DNA from: Rotaria macrura
Lineage: Eukaryota; Rotifera; Eurotatoria; Philodinida; Philodinidae
Direction: 5' to 3'
Assembly (NCBI GenBank): GCA_900239685.1
Contig: OENT01000027.1
Span: 274,609-338,608, forward strand
DNA length: 64,000 bases
The notes under the pieces were generated by a model that saw nothing but the letters and a program-made list of their open reading frames with translations, was not told the DNA's origin and did not search any database. How positions within the stretch are numbered: the first letter of the stretch is position 1; the number at the start of each line of letters is the position of its first letter. Positions 11,201-22,912 of this stretch are shown piece by piece. Both the position numbers and the translations under genes were made by a program.

Positions 11201-13483
11201 TTAAGTCAATCTTGGATAAAAATTTAGTAGATACTTACTATGTGCCTCTATCAAAACTTCTCTAGGCTGTTGACGGAAATACGTACATGTTTGTATTAGT
11301 GTTTTCTGCCGCTTATTCAATCTCGTTATATTTCTATCTGGAATATTTTTCTACAAGCGCTTGATGCTAATCTCTATGTTTTGCAAGATCAATTGTAGTT
11401 ATTTAAAAAGCATAATCTTACGACTTTCGTAAAAATCCTACAAATATAAGAGATCAAAATGATAGTTTACTGCTTATGAACATACTTTATTATTGTGCCA
11501 TGGAAAAAAAATGATGACTCTCTAAACATCAGCAACTTCGGATAGGTTTTTTGATAAGACATATGCAATTATGTATGTATATAGTTATGCATTTATTAGT
11601 AAGTTTTCTCAGAATGTTTTAATTCAAATATATTCTCTATTTTGATTTTTAAAAATTTCAACAAGATTGAGAAGATTTAACCAAATAAGAATTCTTATCC
11701 GACACAAGTTACACTGCTGTACTATCATTCATACAGTTGTCGTTTTCTAAACTTTCATCATCTAATATCTTCGCTGTGAAAATAAAATGATTCTTTATCG
11801 ATCAACTAATGGATTACTAAATTTTATATTTTGTTCAAAATATTTAATTGAAGACAGATATCTGTTTTGTTGAATTTTCAAAGTTTCAAAGAAACTACCA
11901 CGTATCGTTGTATTTAGTGAATATTCAGCGAAGAAGAAGAATCATAGTCATATATGCGTAACGTAAAAGCACTAAGAAAAAGCTGATCATAATAAAAGAA
12001 CGAATAAATATTTGCCTAATTAATTATTATTTGTTTGTACTTCATGCATGTTGAGAAGCGAGAAGAATATTGATATTCTGCAAAATTTGATTAAATTGAT
12101 CATGACGTAAATCATTTTCTCCCTAGAGGATGATATTGATTTGTTTACGTGTTATTTTTCTTCGACACAAAGATAAACCAAAACATTGACTATTAATAAC
12201 ATTTTTACTTAGGCTATCTGTTTCTATGCGATTTTCATTATATTTCATATAGAGATATTGTTTTTTTCCAGAATCGCATCAATTAATCTTGGAATAAAAC
12301 TAAGATCGATTAATGAATCGTGTCTATTCCGTTTGTTTTTCTTTACTAACACTTTTAAAAATTTCGATCGTATAGAAATAGAATCAAATTCATATTCCAT
12401 GAGTTGGCTATTCTTACGTTTTATTACGCACCTAGATGAAACATAAGAAGGCATAACATTTTTTCAATCGATATAATTGTAGTAGAGATGTTGATCTCAG
12501 GAGAATAATATAATATAAATAAACTATTTTAGAGCTTGGACATTACTCTAGCGTAGCATGTGATTCATTGATCTTTATAGTTGCTGTTTTGTTTATTTTC
12601 TCTTTCGACAGTCCATAACAGAAATTATTTTCTCTCGACATATATATGAATACAAAATCATCGCTCGCCGAAGCTAATAATTACTGTAATCGAAAATCAG
12701 TATACTAAGTAGTACAAAAGTTTTGTGTGTTTTTTTGTATCTTTATGTTAGACGAAAAAAAGAAAGAAGGAAAACTTGCAAACTATCAATACTAATGACT
12801 CATGTTTTCTTTTTTACTTTCATATGTTGGAACTTTTTGTTTCGTTTGTTAAGTTTCACATGTATTATTTGATAAATATGAAGAAGGAATGAGACATTGA
12901 ATTAGTTATTACGAAAATAATAATATACTGGTTGTTATTGTTGTGTTCGACAAGGAACCCAGAATATTTTACTATCGAATAGAAGCATCGAACACAATAA
13001 AATAGGAATAATCAAATATTATTTCGAACAATTTCTATTTTTCTTATGAAATTTTCTCGATAGGATGATTGGTTTTAATAAATTTACGTTTCTTCAATAC
13101 ATATAGTCAACAGAAAGACTTCCGTCATGAACAGTATATCACCGACATGCCTGATGTGAATGACTACTTTGTATCATTATACATCAGCACATAAGACAAC
13201 AATCTAATCTCAAGAGTGGTGTTAGTTTACAATAAACAAATGATCATTGATAATCATAATGCTATTTATAGAATTGTTATTGTAATCAAATTAAGTTAAA
13301 ACATTGAAACTATCATCATAGTATATTGTTTTGAAATAGATGAATCATAGGATGAACAAAAGAATGATCCTAAGTACTCAATCTAGTGATCATAAAGATG
13401 TGCATCAATGATAAGCCTGACCAACAGGATACAGTATCGAATTTCTTAATATGATTCTAATTCTCTACTTATAATTGACTTAG
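8297..13483. other. 5.2-kb AT-rich non-coding stretch
   Basis: Only short ORFs are present in this span (for example 9778-10032 + and 12245-12454 -), without splice-supported continuity or recognisable motifs. Any upstream exons of the gene ending at 14198 would lie here, but I could not trace them. Confidence 0.5.
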
Positions 13484-14198
13484 ACGAATGGCACGTTTGT
13501 TTAAAACGATATCAATTAATGGAATCACCACATGGTGAGCTTGGTTGTAACAGTCATTTTATACTTGATCACCAACAGGTATTTTACATCAAGAAGTTCA
13601 TTGAGAAATCTCTTATCATAAATGTATATCACTCTAGTTAATCTATATGCCACGAACTATCTATCAAATGCGTATCGTACTTCAACAGCCATCACCAATT
13701 TGGAAAGATTTTTCAATTGATAATGTTAAGATTCATTATCAAACAATCACCACAAAAGATGTAAGATAAAGAAGAGAATGATATTTTAAATAAGCTATTT
13801 GTTTTTCCAATACATGACCTTTTACGGATTGATTTATGTTGCCAGAAGAAACCATCCATTGAACGCTTACTTGCTAGTACCTTGATTAATGATGATCAAA
13901 TGACAGAAATGACATTTACTGTAAGTAATCCTATTGGAATAATAATATGAACAAGACCTATGTGTGCTCTCGTCATAGAAAATACCACCAATAAATGAAA
14001 TTTCTCAGCATCTTCAAGGCTTATGGACAATATGTGCTAAAATGCAACTATCCGATTACGGATCCGAACATATAAAACGATTCGATGTAAATTTATCATT
14101 TTCGAAAACATAAACGAAAAGTATTTAGTTGTCGCTTGTTTTTCATTTTGTTATAGATCGATGGTTCATATGATTTACAAATACTTTCTTATACTTAA
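13484..14198 (+). CDS. 3' exons of an unrecognised multi-exon gene (5' end not found)
   Basis: Five consecutive exons with consistent phase: 13484-13578 (enters in phase 1), 13638-13760, 13846-13920, 13979-14086 and 14157-14198, ending in TAA. All junctions use GT and AG, and introns are 58-85 nt, as in neighbouring genes. The 145-residue C-terminal portion includes EWHVCLKRYQLMESPHGELG, MRIVLQQPSPIWKDFSIDN, IERLLASTLINDDQMTEM and HLQGLWTICAKMQLSDYG, and ends SYDLQILSYT. It looks like a normal soluble protein without signal, membrane segment or low complexity. I do not recognise the family. No in-frame ATG lies at the start of the first exon, so 5' exons are missing from the model or the gene is truncated. 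Confidence 0.55.
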
Positions 14199-14455
14199 AT
14201 TGGCTACAATAAATTTTCTGCAAATACATACTACTATCAATCATATCTCGTCCTTTTTTTTCTATTGAGATCAAGGTTCGATCGATATATATATACAAAT
14301 ATATGTTCTCTCATTTGATTCTTCCATACTGTGAGCATGCACAGATAAATCTTCCAACTATATCGATTTCTTTCAATAGTATTACATAAACTTCTTCTTG
14401 TTTCTTGTTAGTTGCTTTATCTAGTTCAGGTGTTTATATTGATCATTATGATGAC

Positions 14456-14481
14456 ATATATATATATACATATATATATAA
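14456..14481. repeat. (TA)n microsatellite
   Basis: Imperfect alternating AT/TA run broken by a single ACA. Confidence 0.8.
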
Positions 14482-14754
14482 TGTGAGGAAAAGAGCCATA
14501 GATCAGGCATACATCTACATATATTCGACGATATATATCTATGATATACATAGCAAGAGAGAAAACAGAACGTAGAAATTAATCGATGTGATGATTCACG
14601 ACAATCTTCTTGATTATCAATATGAATTAAAGCGATTATCAAATGATTTTCGTAAGTCAAAAGGTTTCAATTCTGTGGTTAACAATAAAAATGTAAGAAT
14701 CAAGTTAGTTCCTATTTGCATGACATTTTTTTAAACACATATTTTATGTCTAGA

Positions 14755-14755
14755 T

Positions 14756-14793
<38 letters not shown>
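14755..14793. repeat. (CA)n(TA)n compound microsatellite
   Basis: A short CA run leads into about fifteen TA units. Confidence 0.85.
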
Positions 14794-14797
<4 letters not shown>

Positions 14798-15229
14798 CTA
14801 ACAGTAATGACAGATTCGATGTCTTATCATAGTAGTTGTTTTCGACTAAATCCATTTCTTTTTGTTAGATATTGATATCTTGTTTCTGGTCTCTTTGTTG
14901 TTGTTCTCGCTAAAATGAATACTGTCACTGCACCAGTCTTTTTGTACCAACCTTGGAGTTAATGCATTCTATACACAAATATGCAGAAAAAACAGTGTGG
15001 GTGGGCTATATAGTTGCACAACGAGAGTAGAACGACAAAATAGACTTTTCTGCCGTTTTTGTGTACAAGAACCATCGTTATCGCTTTAGCCGATCTTATC
15101 GACACAATTGCTGTATTCAACAATATTTTTCTGTTGGCTCTTCCATATACACACTTCGATAGAAAAAAAAAAGAATAACGTTTACCATATCGTTGTTAAG
15201 ACTAGAAGGCATACGAATTGTTGTTGTGC

Positions 15230-15273
15230 TTGTGCGTGTGTGTTAGTGTGTGTGTGTGCGTGTGTATGTGTGT
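15230..15273. repeat. (GT)n microsatellite
   Basis: Imperfect GT/TG run with scattered single-base interruptions. It could form Z-DNA. Confidence 0.8.
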
Positions 15274-15317
15274 CATCAACTAGTGTACAACCTGGGCGAT
15301 ACACTTCGGTTATCATT

Positions 15318-15345
15318 GTATATATATATATATATATACACATAT
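15318..15345. repeat. (TA)n microsatellite
   Basis: Run of TA units ending in ACACATATA. Confidence 0.8.
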
Positions 15346-16732
15346 AACTAATATTTTTGGCATTGTTAAGAAAAAATAAGAACTAAGAAGGATAACAAAA
15401 CAAGGTCTTCTTAATTATTGATTGACGAAAGCTCGGAAAACATAGTCTACGGTAAGTTAAGTCGCTCACTAGAGAATATTCTTCGACTCTTGTCGAACAT
15501 AATGCTATCATAAAAAGAAAAATAACACAAATAAAAATATAGATGGTTTTGATTGCAACACATATAACAATTTGAAATCAACTACATATGAATGCCGAAG
15601 CTATGAAAAAGATGCATATCGAACATTAAGCTTCTAGTTTTTAATGATTGACATAAAACATATTAATTTGTTTTTACTTTATTCTTGACGAAAAAGAAAT
15701 TTGGGTCAACGCGATTTGTCTAGTAGTTATTATGCCAATCTGATATTAATGAAGAGTAGGATGGCCATGGAACGATGAAGACAACCAGAAAATATAAACG
15801 ATTATATTTTTTTTTCTGTCTGTCATATGATAAATGCTTGATAGAATCCTTTAGAGTTTTTCTTTTTTTTTTGCTTATTTATACAGATATGTTTTTTTTC
15901 GATGCAAAAGACGAACAAGAAGAACTTTCTATGTATATTATATGCATACATCTGGTAGTTGTAGAACAAAAAAGATGCATAATCGTTCTCGTGTCATATA
16001 ACGAGCGAGTGGTCCATGATAAACCTCTAAATGGATGCCTCTTTTTCTCGTTTGTCTTCATTCAATCATTCGAACATTTATTAACATAGAAAACCAAAGA
16101 GACACAATGAAAAACTAAAGCAGAATAGAACAGAAAAGCAAACAGACAATAGTGTGATCTCTATTGTCAGGATATCTATCCTAGTATTCTCGTTTTCTCT
16201 CTTATTGATACGAGAAGTTACAATCAACAATAATTTTTCTATCGCCAAATATAAATATCATTCCGACTCGCTTCTATGCACACACATGGAATAGGACGGA
16301 AACAAGGAAGAAAAAAAGAAAAATTAGTTCGGATTTCCCATTAGTCGATACGTATAAATGGATCACACTATGTAGAGAAAAGATCTTTCTGTCTTTCCTT
16401 CCACTACGCTACATATATATCTTCAGAAGACATTGGAAAACATTCTAATTGAAGAGTGTTTTTTCTTCTCTTTGACCGTCTACTTATTATTACTGGTCAA
16501 ATGTGTTCTCATTAATATATTCTCTGATTTTCCTGTCTTGACTTTTTTTTCTCTATTTTCTTCTCTCGCTTTCTGTTACATACATCATGTTTTTATGGGC
16601 GTCTGAGAGAAGAAGGTCTCGGCCGTCACAACAACATACGTTGTTGACATTCGTCTGAAAACGAATAATGAACGTATGACGATCTTTATTATTTGCTTGG
16701 ATCAGGGAATATAGTATAGGACCAAAAAAAAA

Positions 16733-19700
16733 ATGTTAGGTGATCGGAAAACTGCCGTAATACGTGGTGGTGCTCCCTGGGGTTTTCGACTTTCAGGCGG
16801 CATTCACACACCTGTTTATATTTCCAAGGTAGTCTGTCTTTCATTTTTTATTCTTCTTGCATGATAACAAACAAAAATAAATCCATGTTTCATTTTGTTT
16901 TCTCTTGGTTTCAATATACTAGGTTCGTAGTCGGAGCAAGGCAGCGCTCGCTGGTCTTACAGCGGGTGATACAATTTTATCAGTGAACGGCATACCAACA
17001 GTAAACAGAACTTTACGCGAAGTTAATGATGCAATTGAGACGGTCCCGAATCAATTGATTCTCGAAGTACAAAGGTACTTAGGAAATTTATCGCCTACGT
17101 AGTTTACATGTTTGTTTTCATTTTTACAGCACATTAAATCCTCGTTTTGGTAGTCGACTTAATTCTATTTCAAGTATAGATTCACAAGATACTAGTCCCG
17201 TTCGTTCAATACAACGCAGTACTCCGCAAGGACATCTAATGGATTACTATCAATATAATCCATCGAATGCTGGATCCACATATGCTTCAACATCTGGTTT
17301 CACGAATAAATATGATAATAATCGCGATCAAAATTTTATGGATTCATATGGACGTTTAACTAGTAATCCGCTACCAGCGATCTTTCGCTCAGCAACACTT
17401 GTGTCAAATTCTTCTTTAGCACCATCAACTTCAACAAGAGGACAACCATTTAACTATCGTCCAACAACAGCGTCAAATCAAATTTATGATACACCTCGTA
17501 ATTATAATCTACCTAAGTCAACTGGTTATATTTCGGATACAAACGATGGTCGAAGTTCTATTCGTTCACATAATAATACAAATTTTAATGTTCCAAATAT
17601 GTCTAATACAAATAGTCAACGATCCTATTACAAAGCAACACCAGTCACTTACAATACAAAAATAATACCAAATCATGATCAATCGTATTATAGCGATTCA
17701 GAATATGTTACGTCTGGTCCACGCTATACGAAAATTAGTCGAGAAGTTAATACAAGACGACCAAGTAATATTGTATTACCAATACGTTCAATAACAAGTA
17801 AGGCTTATGATCAATATGGACCGCCAGAAACACCGACATATCAACAAAAGCAACAACAACCATACGACGTATATCGTTATCAACAAGAACAACTTGAACG
17901 TCAAAGGCAAGAACAATTACACAGAGAACTATATCAGAAACAACAAGAAGCTGCTGATCGGTTCAAACGAACATCGCAAACTGCTTTTCCATATCAAGAT
18001 CAACGACGTAAATCTGATAGTAAGTTTAATTAAATTTGATATCTTGGTATTTTAAACGATGTTTTAGGTGCCGTTATCGATGAATTCGGTGCTGAATTGA
18101 TCAAGTCACCGATAGTCAATAGTAAGTTTAATTGAGAAAATCAAATTTCTAATGCTATCATTCATTTATATTTCTCGTTTCAAGAGAAGCGTTATGGTGA
18201 TTCAAGCTTCTTTTCAACTCCGTTTAATACTTATCCAACGATTGAAGAACAAAAAATATTGGCAAGAAAAATTGCCAATATACTTCAAGGAGGTGATCCA
18301 GCTCAAAAAGGTGCTTCAAAATTTGAAAGACAACGTCAACGAGCAGAAAAATATGCACACGAGTGTGAAGCAGCATCACAAAAAACAACTATAAGTAGTT
18401 ATAGGCCATTACGTCAAGTACAAGTCACTGAAGTACCTCAATATGATACATCAGATTTACCTGATTGCATCAAACATAGTTTAAACGAGGCTAGAAATAT
18501 TAATCCATTAAGATCTGTAGGTGCACCGGAAGACTTTAAACAACTTCATATGACGGTATGAAATATTACGATAGATGAATCGAATATCTCTAGAAATCGA
18601 TCATACAGATTTTATTTCGATATTCTTTCCTGCATGGTAAATCATGACATCGAATTACAATATACAATAACCTTATACATAGATAAGAACATGAACATTT
18701 TAGAGCCTTATCAATTCTTAACTTATCAGCATTCATGTTTCCTCGATTTTGAACGACTATTTTTGTTTTTATAAACTGAGATGACAGAAAAAAATCGTCA
18801 TACGAATGTGTTGTTTATTTCTTCGTACTCTAAAATGACGTAATTAGCTCGCATCAAGAACGAGATTTTTAATAGACGATAGAGATCTCTATCTAATATA
18901 TATATGTATATATACTTATATCTAGAGAGAGAGAGAGAGAGAGAGACGATAATTGGCGCGTCGACATTGTGTACGATCTTTACAAAAAACCATTCGCCGA
19001 AATCGAAATACAACGCGCAATTTTGATACATTTTGCCATTGTAATGGAGAGTTGCAAAAGATGCAGCGACCTTTCATATTGTGCTCTTTACAATGATACC
19101 ATAGAGTAAAAATCATTATCGAAAATCTGAAACTTATCATTATCGGATTTCTCTCTACAGCAAACTTGCGTTCATGAATCCTGGTATAGAATGCATTCAA
19201 TAATGTAGATTATAGCTATTCATTATTTTTAAATGATCTTTGCCTGATGGCTAAATAGAATAGCAGAAAAGTATTAAAAATACATTGTCATGTATCTTAT
19301 GTCTATCATCCTTTCATCATTTAAAGTAAAACACAAAATTGTTTTTGTCATCGATTCTACTGAGATAAACAAAAAACGACTTCTGGACTTCTATTATAAT
19401 TGGTAGAGTTTCACTTGGATAGTGTTAGACAAAGTTCAATGATATGACGGTTTCAAAAGACTTCATTTCTCTATCATCGTCGTTGTTTCATTTGTAGAAA
19501 CGTTTTATTTAGTTTTTCGTACTATTGGACAAGTTTGGTTTTGAATCTTTCTAAATACGTTAAATTTTGTACATACGATAAACCTTATGATTTCATGATG
19601 CCAGGAAAAGAACGAAATTAAATCTGAATGATGAACATAACCCGAAGTCATTTTTTTACAGAAACAACTGAAATAAGAAGCGAAAAACATTACTTTTAGG

Positions 19701-20805
19701 AACATGTTACACATACAATGGTCCCGCCACAAGCTGCATTTAGTCTCGTTGCTGAAATGAATCTAAATCGAGGTAAAGGTGCTGCCTTGTTTCAAAAACG
19801 TAAGGCTCGTTCTGGAAAATGGGTCATCGATGAGAATAATGTTAAGAAGCCAGGCTATCAACTACCATCGAATTATATTGGAGTATGTTTTTTTTTCAAA
19901 TTAATTTACGTTGTGATGATATGTATATATGTTCATTCATATGTATTTTTCTTCACTGCAGCCAACAGCTAGACCATGGGGTCAACATGCACCGGCTATA
20001 TGGTCTCCTGATGAGAAACCATATGCAGGTCCTAGTTTTACATCAATTCTACCGAAATTTAACCCTTCTTCAGTTGCTTCTGCGCCAGAACAAAGTATTG
20101 CACCAGCAATACCGCCGCCGCCACCACCGTCAGTTCCAAGATTTGGAGATTTCAATGCTAAACCAAAAGGTTTTAGTACTCGGCATCCCGAAAGTAAATA
20201 TTTTCATTTTTACTTCCTCTCATACTACACTATGCGTATTGATCGTTTAGGTATTATATCACAATCACCACGTGCCAGTATTGATTCACGCAAGCCATTT
20301 AATATAAATATGGAACAAAATTCACATGAAGGTAAGAACTTGTAGAAAATTAATTTGTAAAACTTTTAATACCCAATATGATTATATATGTACATGTAAT
20401 TTTGTTCATTCTTTTCAAGATGCTACTGAATCACGTACACGCACTGAATCTCAAACATGGTCAACATCAATGAATGCTCAATCAATGTTTTCTCCGAACC
20501 AACAACAAGCCGACGATTATGCTAAGTACTCATCATCAAGTAATATTCTTGGTAAATGGAAAAATCAAGAATATTCACCATGGAATCAAGCAAATACACA
20601 AGATAAACAGCAATCACAAATAGCAATGACGCGTGAAGGTGTTGATCTTATACGCCAACGTCTCATGCAACAGAATCAGTCGGGTAACGATCAACAAAAC
20701 AAACTACACGGAACATCCAAACAACATCATACGAATAGTGCTAGCCATAATCCGCATACTTCATCTCAAGGATTAGCAAATGAGCAAAATTTTACTGATC
20801 TTTAA
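16733..20805 (+). CDS. PDZ-domain actin-associated protein, synaptopodin-2/PDLIM type
   Basis: Exons: 16733-16828, 16923-17074, 17130-18019, 18068-18121, 18185-18555, 19700-19882, 19962-20193, 20251-20331, 20420-20805; 814 aa, all phases consistent. The N-terminus is a PDZ domain (residues about 5-85) opening with GGAPWGFRLSGG, the signature carboxylate-binding loop of the synaptopodin-2 and PDLIM/ZASP/Enigma families, with AGDTILSVNG later. A Gln/Asn/Tyr/Ser-rich disordered stretch follows. Two short basic motifs come next: QKGASKFERQRQRAEKYA (about residue 435) and NRGKGAALFQKRKARSGKW (about residue 545). They resemble the KGxxLFxKRRxR motifs of synaptopodin-2 and myozenin. A proline run (PPPPPPS) and a Gln/Ser/Asn-rich tail complete the protein. 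No LIM domain is seen, which argues against a classical PDLIM. Role inferred: scaffold on actin bundles or muscle Z-disc-like structures. The 1.1-kb intron 18556-19699 is non-coding. Confidence 0.8.
18923..18946. repeat. (AG)n microsatellite in the long intron of the PDZ gene
   Basis: Uninterrupted AG repeat preceded by TA-rich sequence. Confidence 0.85.
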
Positions 20806-20806
20806 T

Positions 20807-20829
20807 TGTTTATTTATTTATTTATTTTG
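20807..20829 (+). promoter_or_regulatory. AU-rich element directly after the PDZ-gene stop
   Basis: Overlapping ATTTA pentamers (ATTTATTTATTTATTTT) begin within 10 nt of the stop codon, the layout of mRNA-destabilising AU-rich elements. In AT-rich DNA this may be chance. Confidence 0.35.
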
Positions 20830-20987
20830 TCAATACTTCGACCTTTAATCTCTGCCCGCTGACCAATCTCGGTGAAACAAATCAATCGTTTGTTCGCTCA
20901 AGACACAATTGTTACCGATCATATATAATCATTTGCACTATTCAAGTTTTGTTTTATCCTAACCTGATGTTAGTAGCCTAGTTTTTA

Positions 20988-20993
20988 AATAAA
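20988..20993 (+). terminator. Polyadenylation signal of the PDZ gene
   Basis: AATAAA lies about 185 nt after the stop and is followed by an A-rich then T-rich tract at 21010-21032. Confidence 0.6.
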
Positions 20994-22308
20994 TACAATC
21001 TATAAGAAAACGAAAAAAAAAAAATTTTTTTTCCCATTATTTTCCTTGCTTCTTCTGTTTTTTTTTCTTTCAAGCGTTTTCTTTGTTTTTTTTTCTTGGC
21101 TCAATTGATGAGACGAAATCGATTTTTTATTCTTATTGATTTTTCATGTATGAACACTTGTGTGCGTTTGTTGCATTTTTCTTCTTCTTATAATCCCACA
21201 CAAACCACTCATACATCATCATCAATTGTCAACAATCGTCTAAAATAAAGCACTAATTTGAACAGAAGAAGAAAAAAAATGATTAAAAATATCTTTCAAT
21301 AAAGAAACGGTCAATAGAACAAGTTTATATGCATTCAAAAAACTAAAGTCGATTGTTAATATTTTTCAATCAATATTCATGGGAATCAGGTAGTTAAATA
21401 GAGTTTTCAGCCAATAACTCTTTATATCATCGATGTGATGTTTTTCATGAGAGTTTTACCTTCTTTGTACAAGATTGACATTGGAATCCTCCAATAGAAC
21501 TTCGAGAAAGATATTTATGTTATAACGACGAGGAAATCTCTTCTTTAGCGGTATCCTTACGAATGCGATGATTCTTGTCAAATAAACATCATAGTATGAG
21601 TTTATAGAAATCAAACGAGAACTAGGATTCCTAGTTATATTTGATTATAGTATGTATGCATGATCTAGACGGGACATACGGAAACTGTTAAAAATTGATG
21701 TGACAAATTACACATGTGGAATGTTCAACTAGACTAATTTCCATATAAATATTTAGCCGTTTTAAAACAGTATCTCTTTCCTATAAAAGCTATTTGTCAT
21801 CGATAACATGTACAACTTTCTTTCTATGAAAGTTCCAAATCTGAAGAATTGATGGAGGCTCGAAGTGTGATCCATATCGTCAGAGAGCACACTTTCGTTT
21901 GTCGCTGGACAAGATTCCAATTCAAAATTGCATGAAAAATGACTACGTAATGTAAGTTTGGCAAACTTTACTATCGATTCATTTCATCAGATTAATCAAT
22001 TAGTAAGCAGGCTTTTTCGTTTACGTTGATGAGTGCAGATGTTCTTGTCTGACATGGAAAAACTTCATATGTCTTTTATCGCTAATATGAAAAATTATTT
22101 CGGAAAGAAAAACCATCAGTATTTATTTCGTTTTTCTCAACAAAGATATAGATTAAGTTTACATGGATTTCATCTTTTTGTCGATGATTTACAGATATGA
22201 ATCAATTATTTTTCTATTTTTCTGAAAATTGATCAAGTTTGCGTAAAATAATTTTTTACACTCGTATGAAGGCAATACAAAAGAAAAGAAAAGAAAAGAG
22301 AAGAAAAG
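20994..22308. other. Intergenic region between convergent genes
   Basis: T-rich and purine-rich tracts only, including a GAAAA-repeat tract at about 22277-22308. No coding signal was recognised. It separates the 3' ends of the PDZ gene (+) and the PIERCE-type gene (-). Confidence 0.5.
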
Positions 22309-22912
22309 TTAGTATTTGTCTATATATCGTCCTTTGTCTACAGCTGTATTAAGCCCTTGATAACGATAGATACCACATTTGCCAAGATGCTAAAATACAA
22401 ATATAAGTACAGATAGAATTGCTAAGTCAACAATCATTGTTAATACCTCTGTGAATGCACTTGATTGTGTTCGATAAAGAGTTGGCATTGTGTGTATATT
22501 GGGTTTTTCAGCTCCATAATCTTGTGCTGTCGTACGGTAGAGTGGGTTCGGTTCTTTTTTGCTATAGCCTTGCCACCAGTCTATATAAAAATGACATTAT
22601 ACATATTAAGAAAAACAAAATCGAATTGAAAAAAAACCATATCGATATATATATACCTGGATTGTCAAATTTCCCTGGTATATTAAATGTTCTATATTGA
22701 TCACTAGTTTTTTCACCCGTCATTGCAGCATTTCGTTGTGCAATTGTATCTCGTGGTTGCAAATATGTTGCTGCGAGATCAACAGGTATAGACTCTGATT
22801 GATAGATAACTTCACCATTTTGACCAACTTCAGTATATTTTGCCACTGGATTGTATTGTTGTTGATTATTGTTTTCATTGAGAGAAGATGAATCGATATT
22901 TCCAGTGCTCAT
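22309..22912 (-). CDS. PIERCE1: PIERCE1/2-type ciliary microtubule inner protein
   Basis: Piercer of microtubule wall proteins sit inside the A-tubule of ciliary doublets and help anchor outer dynein arms. Exons (minus): 22657-22912, 22447-22580, 22309-22389; 156 aa, phases consistent. The start is ATG at 22912 (MSTGNIDSSS); the frame stays open a few codons upstream but without an ATG. Family landmarks in order: QYRTFNIPGKFDNPGDWWQG, LYRTTAQDYGAEKPNIHTMP, and HLGKCGIYRYQGLNT near the C-terminus. They match the compact PIERCE core (YR..LPGRFNNPGWF.GY, YRT.N..YG...PTVHEMP, GG.FR...LN). The N-terminal 60 residues are Asn/Gln/Ser-rich and not conserved. I cannot separate PIERCE1 from PIERCE2 by eye; the symbol marks the family. 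A ciliary dynein heavy chain gene is its next neighbour. Confidence 0.82.

Larger units (their letters stand above)
14199..16732. other. 2.5-kb intergenic region with microsatellites
   Basis: This separates the unrecognised gene from the PDZ gene. It holds several simple repeats and, near 16640-16730, the probable 5' UTR/promoter of the PDZ gene. ORFs here are low-complexity chance frames. Confidence 0.5.

Noticed and set aside
12245-12454. Overlapping ORFs on both strands
   Set aside because: Both strands are open, which happens by chance here; no homology or splice partners were found.
22277-22308. GAAAA-repeat purine tract as a functional element
   Set aside because: It is a simple repeat in the 3' flank of a small gene with nothing further to support a role.
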